This document shows positions 33,131 through 45,480 of a stretch of 64,000 bases of DNA, one piece after another (position 1 is the first letter of the stretch; each line of letters begins with the position of its first letter). Both the position numbers and the translations under genes were made by a program. This DNA comes from Polytrichum commune (taxonomy: Eukaryota > Streptophyta > Polytrichopsida > Polytrichales > Polytrichaceae), in the NCBI GenBank assembly GCA_950295325.1, contig OX485809.1, forward strand, positions 34,534,001 to 34,598,000. Reading direction: 5' to 3'. Below the pieces are notes generated by a model. That model saw nothing but the letters and a program-made list of their open reading frames with translations. It ran no database searches and had not been told where the DNA came from.

Positions 33131-36100
33131 CAAGTTCTTAACGATTCTTGTTAGCAATTCACAGAGGATTCCTACTCACCAAAAGATGTCGTATCTGAAT
33201 TGTGCATTGCTTTGACTGTAAACGACATCTAAGCATTGGAAAAAATTTCCCCTATGAAATCATCTCAATCTCCCCAAACATCACCCATTCTAGTACACCC
33301 ACATTGGAAACAAACCCTCCAAATAATTCTTCCTCGTGAACACGAGCTCTCTTACTTCATAATGCATTAGCACTCCAACCACCAAAGAAACGTGAGATTA
33401 AAATGGACTACCAATTGTAACGTGATGAGAATCTTCTAAAATGTACGACGTCTCTTCATTTCAGAATGCAAATCTAGAAGAGTTGTATGTTGATAGTTTA
33501 AGAAAAACGTGTGTCCGAGGCGGCACCTTATTAAGTACTAAACCTTCACCTAGGGTTTCTTCCCAACAACTTCACAGGTTCGACCTTGTCTTCCACAAGG
33601 CTCCTCAACCTTTAGCCTGCACAAATACCCCCGAAACCAGCTGGCAGGGCCTCATGCTGATGTGTCTCGTATCCAACGTTCCGCCCAATGAGCACGATCC
33701 ACATAGCTTTCCGGCCTTATCTCCATCCTCATTGCCCCATTTTGGGGGTACCGGTGGGACCCACCACCCACCCCCCATCTAGTTCTTCTACAAAGGACTT
33801 AGGTCACCGGGCCCTACAAAGCTACAATAATACCTCATGTGTAGTACTCTCCCCTCGGGCCGGCCTGTTCATGCCGTGGCTTCATGTATCTACTACTAAG
33901 TAAATATAAGGTAGACTCGACGGGCCCCATTTATGTGGGACCCCCCAACTCCACGGACAAGTTTGACCGTTAGATCGAATCGGAATTTGTCATCTCCACT
34001 TAGCGATTGCAAACCTCAAAGATTATCATTTCAAGGTTTTGATATCGGAATGGAGATGGTAAAAGCTATGAGAAGTAAGTCACGGCGACGAGTTCCTTAC
34101 TCTTTTGTGATTGGTACTCTATATATAAGCACTCCTGTTGGTGACGATGTTTCGTTATTAAAAACTAAAACGATGTCTATATTTTGAGCACGTTGTTCAA
34201 TCTCGTCGTAAAAAATTGTTTGTTTGGTGTTTGGTGTTTGGTCTTCATTATAAACATGGCATAATCAATCCTCCATTGTTGGTTCATAACCTAAACGTAG
34301 CCAAGTCCGTTGTTTGCAAGAAAATATTAATACTAATAACTGTCATTATTTTCAAATTTGTGCGCTGTTGGGAGTGTCGTTTACAATAATCACATGTCCT
34401 CCTCATTCATTTTCGAAATTAGTCCAAACCTCGGCCACTACACTTTAAACCCCGTAGTGTCACACCTGTGGCAACCAAAGTCCACGTCACATTACGGAGT
34501 TTTGTAGTTTTAACATGGATGCGTGATACTGTAGAATTAGTGTAGCATGTGACACTATGGAGCGTGGTCCACTCCCCTTGCCCTTCCCATAGGATGTGGC
34601 ATATGCATGCACCAACATTCAACAAGTGGCAGAAGAAGAAGAAGAAGGCACTCCACATATTGACACATGGCGCAATGCGAGGGTGTGGGTTGACTTCTTT
34701 GATGGTTTGCATTCATGAGAAAATTTGTGATATAAGGGAGAGAAAGGCGACAACAATAAGGAGTGAGATTTGAACTACAAACATCCGTTCCCTAGGGTTT
34801 CATGATATAAGAGAGCGAGTGACATTATGGAGGTTGATATTACAGAGTTTAAGGTGTATTTGAATCATATTATTGACTCGATGCAAGAGTATGCAGCAGG
34901 ACCAGATGTTGGCCCCACCAAACTCAACCCCCCCATCTCATGCCCCGATCACACCAAACTTTCCATCCGGTTCCAGATATGAAATTGCTGGGGATTATGT
35001 TGAGAAATAGATATTGGCCCGCCACTTTTCACACTATTACAACCGGAGATGTTGACGGATGGTGCTAGAAGTGATTGGTGTGATCAGCCCCTCACTCACC
35101 TAAAGAACGTGTTAAACCTTGCCATTTACCACTCAAATGTAGGTGTCCAAGTTTAGAAGAGTGAACACATATGGCCCATGTACCAAGTAACGGATGCAAG
35201 TGCTTTTAGTGTTACTCTCTCTCTCTCTCCCTCCCTCCCTCCCTCCCTCCAAACCCCACACGTATTGTATGTTATGTTATTCCACTTTCTTCGCCCAGTC
35301 ACCATTCTCTTTTGTGGGAGGATCTTTTGACAACCGACTCCCAATTGGGGCGGCCCTAGCCTGCCGCCCCCCCTCACCCTTCGCTCTAATTCTTCGCTTG
35401 TCTCCGCGAATCCGGGACCGGCCACATTGCCTCTCTCTCTCTCTCTCTAGAGCGTGCCCACTCTCTCACATACATATGCATGATGCATGGCTAAAGGCCG
35501 GTTCTAGACGACGGTGAAGAAGCGCACCAATCAAGAGGTTTAGGGGAATGGAGTAACATGATTGGCTACGAATTGGGTTTAACGTACGTACACTACAGCT
35601 AAGACTTCTCCAGGGAACAACTTCAAGAGTGGGTGAAAGAATGATGTGGCTATCGACAGGGCGACACGTGGTGCTAGGGGAGTTCCAAGTTTAGTTTCTT
35701 GGGCAACCTCAAACCTCGGGCAAAAGACTCGGACTCTGGAGAACTCCGACTTGAGGCGTTTTTTTATTGTATTTTTTTTCCATCTTCTCCACCACACCAA
35801 TTGTTGCCTCAAACAACCTAGTCTTGGGTTGAATTTATTGATCGGCCATTGCACTTTTCACTGTAGTCTAAACCGGCCTTAAGTCGGAGCAAGTGAATTA
35901 CTTATTTGGAGTTTGATTCATGATAGTTGTAATGTCTCTCGAAAAGGGAGGAAAAACAAGAGGCATGATCCACCCAACCTTGATCCTTATATACTTGTAA
36001 GAACTAAGAGTTAAAGCTCCCCTCAACTAGTCCTCAAGCATGTAGTTAACCCCCCTGCCTTTGGGGTGAATTAAGTGCTCTTCGCTAATGATCGTTACTC

Positions 36101-36669
36101 GTGAGGTGAGGACATTGTGTAACGCCACAATCCCAACTAGTGGGTAACTCCCCTTTACCTTTAAAAACTATTAGATCTCCCATGGCAAAGTCCTCTAGTC
36201 TTACAAATAGTAAAATCTAGTGGGAATTAGAATCCTCTAATCTTATATATAATAAAGTCTAGTGAAAATTAGAAATAGCAAAAATAACTAATAAATAGAT
36301 ACATGTTACAATCCCTACCAAGAAGGGTAAAAACTTATCTCTCCTAAGTTTGTTGTCATTCTAATTAGATCCCACGACGTTGTTTATTATATGTAATGTC
36401 ACTTACTATCTATAATAACAGTGTGCATCTTATTCAAGAATGTAAGTTTCACCAAGCAAAGCTCGTAATGTTCTGAATTGTGAAAATTATAGCAAGAATC
36501 TTAGCATCGAGTTTTACCATTAATCTTAGCAAGCAGTGCTAATTACCATACATAAACGGCCAAGACTGGACCGGGGCCAATTACATCAAAAACGAAATAT
36601 CATTGGGCTACATGATATTTCTGTATGTTTCATCCTTCTGACGTGGCAAAAAAACATACCACAAGTTTA
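33131..36669. other. Intergenic with simple repeats
   Basis: Contains CT/CCCT-rich low-complexity runs (about 35215-35250 and 35430-35449). No intact gene. The frames at 35194-35517 and 33441-33782 follow GC-richer or CT-rich sequence and show no domain. Confidence 0.45.
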
Positions 36670-37320
36670 CGACTAAACAAATTAGTCTAGCATGGTCCAG
36701 TTGGAATGAATTGGCCCTCCATGTATATGGGCATGGCTCCACGATAGGTGAGTTCACATAGACATCACGAAGCCCAAGCCCAAGAGCATAGGGGTGTCTA
36801 CGTAAAGTCATCTTTTGGGAAGGTGGAACCACAAAGAAGCATTCTAAAGCCTGCAATTTTACACGTTTAGTTGGGTTTGACTTTCAAAATGGTATTAGAA
36901 ATCTTGAGCTAAGTCTATTAGAGTCCATTTGGAATGAATCGGCCCTTCACCTATATGGGGTTGGTTCTATGATGGATAAGTTCACAAAGACAACACCAAG
37001 CCCAAGCCAACGATAGTCATGGTGTTTAGGTAAACTCGTCCATTGGGGAGGTGAAACTGCAGTGACATAATCTACACCTTGTAATTTCTACTTGTCATTA
37101 ATTTGACTCCACCTATTGCATCGGAGATCCAAACCTCCCCCAAAATTATTCAGTATGATCCAACTGGAATGAATCAACCCTTAACTTACATGGGTCTCAA
37201 TCTTTCTTTTCTTTTCTTTTCTTACTACAATGCCTTAAATTGACTGTGAATGGGATCACCTAGACTCCACAAAGCCCAAGGCAATGACGCATGCAATGAC
37301 ATCAACCATGTATGTAATAT
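36670..37320. repeat. Three-copy diverged tandem repeat, period 228-235 bp
   Basis: The landmark (T)CCA-TTGGAATGAAT recurs near 36697, 36925 and 37160. Each copy continues with a TATATGGG block and AAGCCCAAG-CAA. The third copy is interrupted by a TTTTC-rich tract (about 37201-37225). Confidence 0.7.
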
Positions 37321-37509
37321 GTCCTATTCAATCTAAGCTTCATGTTGCCAATAGTGTTCTTGAGCTCCTTATGGGGCCACCCATAGACGAGGAATCAAAA
37401 GTTATTGCAACAAGAATAATGAACCCATTCCGTATGCTTTAAGGATGAATCTAGGTTACTCAAGTTTCTCCTTACCCTAAATATGCTAGCTTGCCTCGAG
37501 TGTCTGTTT

Positions 37510-37930
37510 TGGAAAAGGCGTGAAGGTATGTGGACCTTATGTGGTCACTCTATTTAATTGGACAACTATTTTCTAAGTGGGGTATGACAAGGCTTGTGGT
37601 CATACACAAACACCAAAAAATACACATGTTATATTGGAATTGGATTATGTACTTGCAAATAAAGATACCGTTCTAGGTGCAATAGTGAACACATTTGGGA
37701 GGGGCTTTGTGACCACTTAAAGAGAAATAACAATTTATGTTGACCTCCTATAAGTTATGCATCTCAACTCCGAATTCGAAACTTGAAATGGAAAATGTTG
37801 TGATTCACAAACGCTGAAGCAATGATACGATTCCCAATTGATCGATCCAACATTCAAAATTGCTTGTGGAGTTGGAGGATCCCACAATAAGGACACACAC
37901 ATTAGCATAAGGTTCGTCACCCTGATGTTG
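37510..37930 (+). repeat. Dispersed repeat B, copy 2 of 4
   Basis: Same landmarks as 18560-18960, for example GGTATGACAAGGCTTGTGG, GGATTATGTACTTGCAAATA, GTGCAATAGTGAACAC and GACCTCCTATAAGTTATGC. Confidence 0.6.
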
Positions 37931-38519
37931 CTAGCTAGTTTTGGGCCCCAAAGCAACAACAAGTGAGTGCGACGGTGCATCAAGAAAGCCGAAATGAAAT
38001 GTGTTAGAATGATTTTGAGGAGATCGTTCACCTTCACAATAGCTAATCTACGATCCACCCACTGCACGAGGTGGTAAGAAGTGTTTCATAAAATGAATGT
38101 GAACGTTACCCTCACTCAATGAAAGACCCCTCACCCAAGATAATAAGGCCGCTACTGCGGCGCTTCTCACCTAACAATTCAACAATAAAAAGCCTAGTAA
38201 CCCTTGAAAACGACTTAGCCAATTGCATTTTTCTCTCTCTCTTTCTTTTCCTTGTTTTTAACCCACTGCATGCTCTTCACATTTATGCAGATTTATGAAA
38301 AAAAAATTTAAAAAAATGAACGTTTATGAGCTCTAGAACGTACTAGAAAATGCCAGTGTCACTTCTAGGCACACATGCCTTACTGCCTGGGTCGAGACAA
38401 CGATACATAGTATGCATGTGGTGCCCGAGAATCTTTCCCAGGTGACAGTAGATAACCAAAGCTGGCTGCAGAGTGTGCATAAGTTATTCTAATGATTCCT
38501 GTTAATGTATCTACACAAA

Positions 38520-38625
38520 ACATGATATTTAGTGTTTGATACACTAAATACGAACACATACACTAAATATCAATAACCCTATGAAAGCAAGTAACATTAA
38601 ATGTAAACTCAAACACTAAATATCA
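38520..38625. repeat. Cluster of ACACTAAATATC palindromic words
   Basis: TATTTAGTGT and ACACTAAATA form a perfect 10-bp stem with a five-base loop (about 38524-38548), followed by two more ACACTAAATATC copies near 38568 and 38611. Short (TGTAG)n and (AAGGC)n runs follow at 38830-38855 and 38920-38945. Confidence 0.6.
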
Positions 38626-39241
38626 ACTATGATAATATATGAAAGTTACAAGTTTGAATTTAGTGTTAGTAAGGATATGAAAAAGAAAAAAGATATAATA
38701 AGGGAGGTGCCAGTAGGGAAAGTAGTGGCACATTTATGTCTAACACTATTTGTCAAAAAATTAAAAATTAGTGCTGAGCATGGTAGGGTGGTAAGAACAC
38801 TAAATAAAATCAAACACAAAATATAATATTTTGTGTAGTGTAGTGTAGTGTAGTTCTGACCCCAGACACCGGCCATATGCTCCCAGGTCTATGACTGATC
38901 CTTTCGGCTCCCGTACCTCCAAGGCAAGGCAAGGCAAGGCAAGGGGCTGGTGGGGGCTTTGTCTACAGACCTGATCATCATGTGCTCGTGCTTGTATTCG
39001 AAAGCACAGCACAGCAAAGGGAATGCAACTGTACATTGTCATTTGTCGCCCGGGGGGAGGGGGGCACTTTTGTATGATAAAAGGCCCTGGCCCGGCCGCA
39101 TCTCAACAAATCTCCAAAACTGTTGAATGTTTCAAGCTCGTGGTTCCTAGCGCTATGGCCCTGGGGTTCTGCACCCCCCCCCCCCCCCAAGCCTTTCCCT
39201 TGTACATTTCGAATAATGTGTGGCACGACAATCATTGCGGG

Positions 39242-40216
39242 GTCCCTCCGAACAACACACGTAAATGGGAATATTGGAACTGTATTAGCTTGAACTACAT
39301 AGTGAGGTGAGGTTAGGAAACATTAATTAACTTCTTTGAAAGCCGAGATGCATGTTTTTGTCTGGGTAGTCATCGTCACCTGACCACATTTACGCTAGGA
39401 TCTTATGATTGGGGCATGTAGACGGGTGGAAACTTGCGGAGTCCCTCTGAACAACACACGTAAATGGGAATATTGGAAATGTATTAGCTTGAACTACATA
39501 GTGAGGTGAGGTTAGGGAACATTAATTAACTTCTTTGAAAGCCGAGATGGATGCTTTTGTCTAGGTAGTCATCGTCACTTGACCACATTTACGCTAGGAT
39601 CTTATGATTGGGGCATGTAGATGGGTGGAAACTTGCGGAGTCCCTTCGAACAACACATGTAAATGGGAACATTGGAACTATATTAGCTTGAACTAGTGAG
39701 TAAGGTTAGGGAACAATAACTCTCCTCAAGGCACCGAGATGGATGCTTTTGTCCAGGCAGTCATTGTCACTTGACCACATTTACACTATGATCTTATGAT
39801 TGGGTAACGTAGACAGTTGGAAACTTGCGAGTCCCTCCGAACAACACATGTAAATGAGAACATTGTAAATGTATTAGCTTGAACTAGTTAGTGAGGTTAG
39901 GGAACATTAACTCTCCTCAAGGCTGAGATGGATGCTTTTGTCCGGGCAGTCATCGTTACTTGACAACATTTACACTATGATCTTATGATTGGGGCATGTA
40001 GACGGTTGGAAACTTGCGGAGTCCCTCCGAACAACACATGTAAATGGGAACATTGGAACTGTATTAGCTTGAACTAGTTAGTGAGGTTAGGGAACATTAA
40101 CTCTTTTAAAGGGCCAAAATGGATGTTTTTATCTGGGCAGTCATCGTTACCTCACAACATTTAGGTCATGGTCTTATGATTGGGGCATGTAGACAGTTGA
40201 AAACTTTGTGTGAACA
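39242..40216. repeat. Five-copy tandem array, unit 190-199 bp
   Basis: GTCCCTCCGAACAACACA-like starts lie at 39242, 39441, 39640, 39831 and 40021 (spacings 199, 199, 191, 190). Every unit holds AAATGGGAA-ATTGGAA, TATTAGCTTGAACTA, GGATGCTTTTGTC and ATCTTATGATTGGG. The first two are most alike and divergence grows rightwards. A C-homopolymer (about 39174-39189) lies just before it. Confidence 0.9.
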
Positions 40217-42039
40217 ACGCTAAGTCTATGAATCTTCCATTCATACGGTCGGATCTATCACAAGACATATTGAGCTTCTTTAATGAGCTTATGAAGTGGA
40301 TTGTATTGTTTTAGGTGAATTTGTGGCGATTTTGGTTTAGCCTTTAGGGGTTGATATGTCTCTTAACGCATTTGTGTTGATGAGTTTAGGTCACTATCTC
40401 TACTGTAAGGCATAAGGATGGCTACAATTGCAACTGAGCTATAAAGCTTCTCTCAATTCCTCAAACCTCACAAGTGGGGCAACCTACTAATACAAGCTAC
40501 CTTGATGTACATAGCGCTCACGGTATTATAAAATCATTGGTGTGTTATGTCTTCATTGGAGACAAACACAAAACATATAGACTGTGACAAGTAGTCCTCA
40601 TGACATGGTGAATACTACGCTAAATATCGTACACTCGTTGTCTTACTGCAGGTTATAGCATGGCTCCTTGTGTACCTACCTTGTTGATTTTGCGACTCAA
40701 TAAATTGTTGCAAACCATAGTAGAGTTCCTCGCATATGTCCATGCCAACTTTTGGCTTCAACAAATCACAATAGTTTCAATTTACGAAATAAAATTATTG
40801 AAAATGAGTTGTCCTCATATGTCTATCTTCCTACATGGGATAATTTTGCACCGCCATATCCTTCTCCAGATATGGTGCCGAACCTCTTAAGTGATCGGTT
40901 ACAGGTGCCTCGAACATAAGACATATAATTTAGATACATTTCTTCACTTGTCACTGCCAGGAGCCTGAATTGCACACGAAGCACAACGAATCTATGATGA
41001 CAATAAATCAAGGAGAGCCGTTTTTGGGAACTTCTCCTTTGTAATTAAGCAGCTTCGAATCTGAACAAATGACCTTTCATGGGGTAACTTACCTAGTCCT
41101 GCTGAGCCTTGGCAACCACGACCAAATTCGTCAGGGTTGTACTAGAGCTCTTTGAACAATTCTTGACCTGAGAACTCCGGACTATAAGTTACTTCTTTTG
41201 CATATCTGCATGTGGTGGACGTATCATCACATAACATTACTTCACGTTCAACTCTCACTTTGTGGGTCTTTAGAATATGACAGTCGGATGTTCGAAAAGC
41301 TACACAAGGAGATCCCGACTGAGCTTCCAGCATCCCTCTATTACATTCAGAGGGCCAACGTCATTGAGTAATGTTATGTAGAAGTGGGGAGAAAAATTTC
41401 ATGAAGAGAAATAGAAATAAGAAGCTTTTTGTATTTTTCAAAATGTTTTTCGCAAGAACCAAGTTACTATGGATCTTTTAAAGTGGGTGTTCTCTTCGGC
41501 GTATATTTCTGATATAGTTACCCTATTTCCGATCACCGATTGGTTCCTAAACCGAGAATGCTTGATTCTCATAATCGATAGTTGTGGTACCTACATATAT
41601 TTGCAATATGAATAGTTGTCAACTTAGGCATTGATATTTGGCTAAGTTGGATTTCGAGCATGACATGTCAACAATGATCAAGTTTTGATGATGAGTTGCA
41701 AAGAATCAAGTTGGCTTAAGCTGTGAAAATGAGGTGATGGTTGAGAACGGGATGGCTACCTTACTAAAGTCTATGTGCACATAAGACATAATAATAAGGT
41801 GAGCATCGATATTTTACTTCAATCTCAAGAAACCCTTACAAGCTATATGCCACCTCGCCTGGGTTATCTAAGTCCACCTACATGTAGTAGCATCATCGCC
41901 CATATTCATTACATATTGCTAGTCAAATATAGCCACTGAAATGATTATGACATGTGGCCAAATTTCTTCTTAGAAGTAATAATCTTGTGTCTAAATCAAT
42001 CAAACAACACCATATCTATACGACTTTAGCAATGCGGCA
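40217..42039. other. Intergenic; weak coding-like traces on minus strand
   Basis: The minus-strand frame 41142-41333 ends in an acidic, protein-like run (EVTYSPEFSGQELFKEL) but has no recognised domain and no splice partner. Otherwise nothing supported. Confidence 0.3.
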
Positions 42040-42390
42040 TTGGGGACGAGATAAAAGGTACATGGGCCTTATCCTCACTATGGTCACTATAGTCACTACT
42101 CTTGATATGACACCTACATTTGAGTAGTATATGGCAAGGTTTGTAGTGAAGAATGGAGGAGGGGGGGGGGGAAACTACATGTCCCAAGGTAATTGGACTA
42201 TGTGCTTAAAATACACAAAGCATTCTAGGTTCAATTGTTAACACAATTGAGGTCCTACAACATGAGAGAGAGAGAGAGAGTCTTCCTTTGACCTCTATAA
42301 CGTTTCGATCTCGTCCTTGATTATAAAACTTGAAAAGAGCCAACATGCGTGATTTGCAAATTACTAACCAAAGGTACTAACCCCGATTTG
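42040..42390 (+). repeat. Dispersed repeat B, copy 3 of 4
   Basis: Shares ATGACACCTACATTTGAGTA, GGCAAGGTTTGTAG, GACTATGTGCTTAAAATA and GTTCAATTGTTAACACAATT with the other copies. It contains a G-homopolymer (about 42158-42169) and a short (GA)n run. Confidence 0.6.
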
Positions 42391-42394
42391 ATCA

Positions 42395-42570
42395 AAAGCC
42401 AAGATCGTCTAGGGTAACGTACCTTTAAGTCTTTGAGCTAAAGATTCCATTGCAAGCATATGAGTCTTGGTTGATTATCATGCATGCATCAGTGAAAACC
42501 CCTTCTATCTCCCGTCGTGGTAGATTTGCATATTTCTTTCACCGACGCATGACAATTGTCTAGGACTCAT
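42395..42570 (+). repeat. Dispersed repeat F, copy 1 of 2
   Basis: Aligns with about 48620-48850: GCAAGCATATGAGTCTTGG, CATATTTCTTTCA-C, GGCATGAC-like and GACTCATATG-TGGTAGTG blocks. Confidence 0.45.
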
Positions 42571-43150
42571 ATGTTGGTAGTGTCTACAGCTTGATACACA
42601 CTTGGAATCATCTGAAGCCTAAAGACAAGTGTGTATAGGTATAATGAGCTAGTTGTGATTCTCTCTCTTCACGACAGGACCCAACCCTACCCTCAGATAT
42701 GTTGAGAGTTAGATGGCATCCTTGGCTCATTCGTTTGGATAGAATTCCAAAACAAAGATACTGTATCGGAGCCCAAAATGAACCTGTTTCCGAAAACTAA
42801 ACGGTTACCAGTGTATCCCTGTCCTAGATTTGTATTCTAGAATGAATGTACGTGCTACATTTTAGACGATTCTAACCACTTTAACTATCGGTGTCCGGTT
42901 TAGGCTCGCTCACATACTACCTTACAATGAGGCCCTAGCTCGTCAACATAGTTTTGTACCTAGCTACTCCATGAGATTCAAAAAGGAACCTTGTACCCAT
43001 CACTTCCATCATGAGCTTTTGCAGAAGAGGCCGGTGGCTGTTGTATTCATGCTAGAAACCACAAAAGGGTTTTATTATTGTTCCCGAAGGCAGCTTTGAA
43101 AGATTTAAAGATACTCTAAGCTAGATGAGTCCAATATATATGCAGGCGAG

Positions 43151-43380
43151 CATGAACGTGGAGTCCGAACGCTAGTTACAGCTGAACCGATTTCAGTTTG
43201 TGGAAGGTATAACCAGTTGAAGTTCAAGGCTTCCGGAAAATTATCCATCGTTTTAGAAGAATCTGGAGAATATACCTTTAATGAATGAAGAAAAATTGAA
43301 AGATGTCAACATGTAACCGATTGGATTTGGAAATACTAGAATCTTGACCGAATATGTCCAAAAAAACCCCCCGGACATTG
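43151..43380 (+). mobile_element. AACCGGTT-type MITE, diverged copy
   Basis: Same orientation as 54487-54716 with most family blocks (AGTTGAAGTTCAAGGCTTC, GATGTCAACATGTAACCGAT). Most CCGG cores are mutated. Ends CATGAACGTGGAG and CCCGGACATTG; flanking octamers do not match. Confidence 0.65.
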
Positions 43381-44426
43381 GTTCACGAACTCATATTGGC
43401 TTCAGGGGTTGTTTACACCATGGACCATGAAGTCGTTCCAAGGTCTTGGAAAATATGTGATTGGATGTTGAGCTCGTCCTGTGATCACTTCGGTTTACAC
43501 CGAGGGAAAAAATGTCAGAGTGATCATGGAGTTTCGAGGTCCACAAAAGACATATTTTAAGGCCTACATTATCCACTGACATGGTCCAACGGGTTTTGCG
43601 GTGGGAGAGGCAAAAGAGGTGCTCAGGTAGAAAAAGGCAGAGAGGCCCATGGCAAAGACATGTTGTTGCAATGATTTTTCGATGAGATTTGTTTTGGGGA
43701 AGAGAAAACAAAGACAAAAGAAGACAAAAGAATGGTCAAACTTGAATTCCCCCAACCCCCCCCCCCCCCTCCCCTCAAAACTACCCTTTTTGGGCACATA
43801 TAAAAAAATAAAAAAATAAAAAACAACACATTCACATTTGGGTGCACGATCATTCCTCTCGGTCAGTCCACATTCGGTTTACACCTAGTGAGGAGCCCAA
43901 AGACTTTATAAATTAATTTTTCTTTAGGGAATTGGGCCATGGAAGTCGGACCGTGGGAAAAAGGCCATCTTTCCATGGTCCATGGTGTAAATTAACAACC
44001 GGCCCTCATCGGTCCCTTGCAATATGGTCGGCATAGTATTGTTTGGCCCTAGTATCAAAGAGAATGGGGTGGGGAGACTGAGTCCACCCCCACCCCGGCA
44101 GACCAGACAATAGAGTAGGGTATAAGTAACAAGTCTTTAGGTTGTTGTGCTTTCAATCCTTGGGTTGTAGTGGGAACTGTACGGAAAGATATGATGCATT
44201 TTTAAGGTGCGTTTGGGGTCACGGGTGGCCTGGACTGGACGAGAGTTTGTAGTATATATGTACCTATCATATATATCGCCTTTGTTTACTTAGTCACGAC
44301 AAGGTTGCAGTAAAGTGGGGAGGCTATTGAATAAGTCCACCCCACCTGCATTTTACTACGTACCTGCCATTCTTCTCAAAGGAATATGTGTCCTTACATG
44401 CATGGTAGTAGTACATTACTATGTAG
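43381..44426. other. Intergenic, nothing recognised
   Basis: A homopolymeric C/G-rich run lies at about 43752-43775. The frames over it (43564-43853 minus) are low-complexity artefacts. Confidence 0.4.
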
Positions 44427-44630
44427 GAGTGTTTAGGGAGATTTTGGGGCACAAGCACTCGAAATCCTAGTGTTTCCCAAGTCCAACTAGTTACATGTGA
44501 TCCTTCGCTTTTCTTTGTTAATTTGAGGTCATTTCCATAAACCTCTCTAAAATGATCGGTGTTTTTCTTGAAATCTTGAACTTGAGCCGGTTCTTTCTCA
44601 AACTCAACCGGTTTCCTTCCCCGTTCATTG
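44427..44630 (-). mobile_element. AACCGGTT-type MITE, right-truncated copy
   Basis: Inverted like 28637-28862. It retains GAGTGTTTAGGGAG at the left, the AAATGATCGGT block and CTCAAACTCAACCGGTTT, but about 20 bases before the right terminus are missing. No matching duplication. Confidence 0.65.
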
Positions 44631-44639
44631 ACCCTTTGA

Positions 44640-44960
44640 GTCGAGTGCAGCAATTTAGACCCCGAGTGCGGAATTTGTATTAGAGTTTGAACAAGTATGA
44701 AAAAAATTGAAGTGGTGTTGACGTGCTATCATTTTCCTGATGAACGATGGCAGTCTCCACTCAAGAAAGCACTCCTCTTAGTTTGAGAAACCAATCATGA
44801 GTTCAAATATAAGGTTCATTGTTGGGTGTTTTGGACCCCGAGTTTCTTGTACCTGAAGCCCTATGTGAAGCTCACATTTAGCATCTTTGCAAGAAATTAG
44901 ACTTCATTTAGAGCTTGGGTTTGCGGGATTGATATTCATGAGAAATTCACTGCAAACATG
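44640..44960 (+). repeat. Dispersed repeat H, copy 2 of 2
   Basis: Counterpart of 32780-33130. It begins directly after the preceding MITE. Confidence 0.55.
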
Positions 44961-45044
44961 AAGAACGCTTGCACTTTTCCCTTTGTATTTTGGGCTTTAT
45001 TCATATTTACTATCTCAATATTCTAGTTTTGTGATGGTACATAA

Positions 45045-45440
45045 AGTATGTGGATCCAATGTGGACAATTTCCTTAACATGACACCTATATTTGAGTGAT
45101 ACATGACAAGCCTTGTAATATGTAATGAAAATACCCGTTATCATCATCTTAGACTATGTACTCAAAATATATCAACCATCCAAGGTTGAATAATGAACAA
45201 AATTGGTAATGTGCTTGCTTAGAAAGAAAGACTTCTTTTTGCGCCTTGGTCTCTCACATAACTTTTGTATCTCATCTCCCATTGAAAAACTTCAAATGAC
45301 CACCTCCATGATGTGCAGTTCCTAATTGGATGAGGCACTTGCCAATTGTTCCACTTGTCGAAATTGTCTATGGAGTTGGATGTGTCCACAACAAGGCCAC
45401 ATACCTTAGTGCATCATGCCATGAAGCCTTCAAATATGCA
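45045..45440 (+). repeat. Dispersed repeat B, copy 4 of 4
   Basis: Clear match to the other three (ATGACACCTATATTTGAGTG, GACTATGTACTCAAAATATA, CTTTTGTATCTCATCTCCCA). It runs into repeat E at its right side. Confidence 0.6.
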
Positions 45441-45480
45441 TTGAAAGCATGGGGGTGGACGCTTCATACTACGTACAAAC

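Noticed and set aside
35664-35671. G-box ACACGTGG as a promoter
   Set aside because: No gene follows; one 8-bp word is expected by chance in 64 kb.
43752-43853. Glycine-rich ORFs over the C/G homopolymer
   Set aside because: Produced by low-complexity sequence only.
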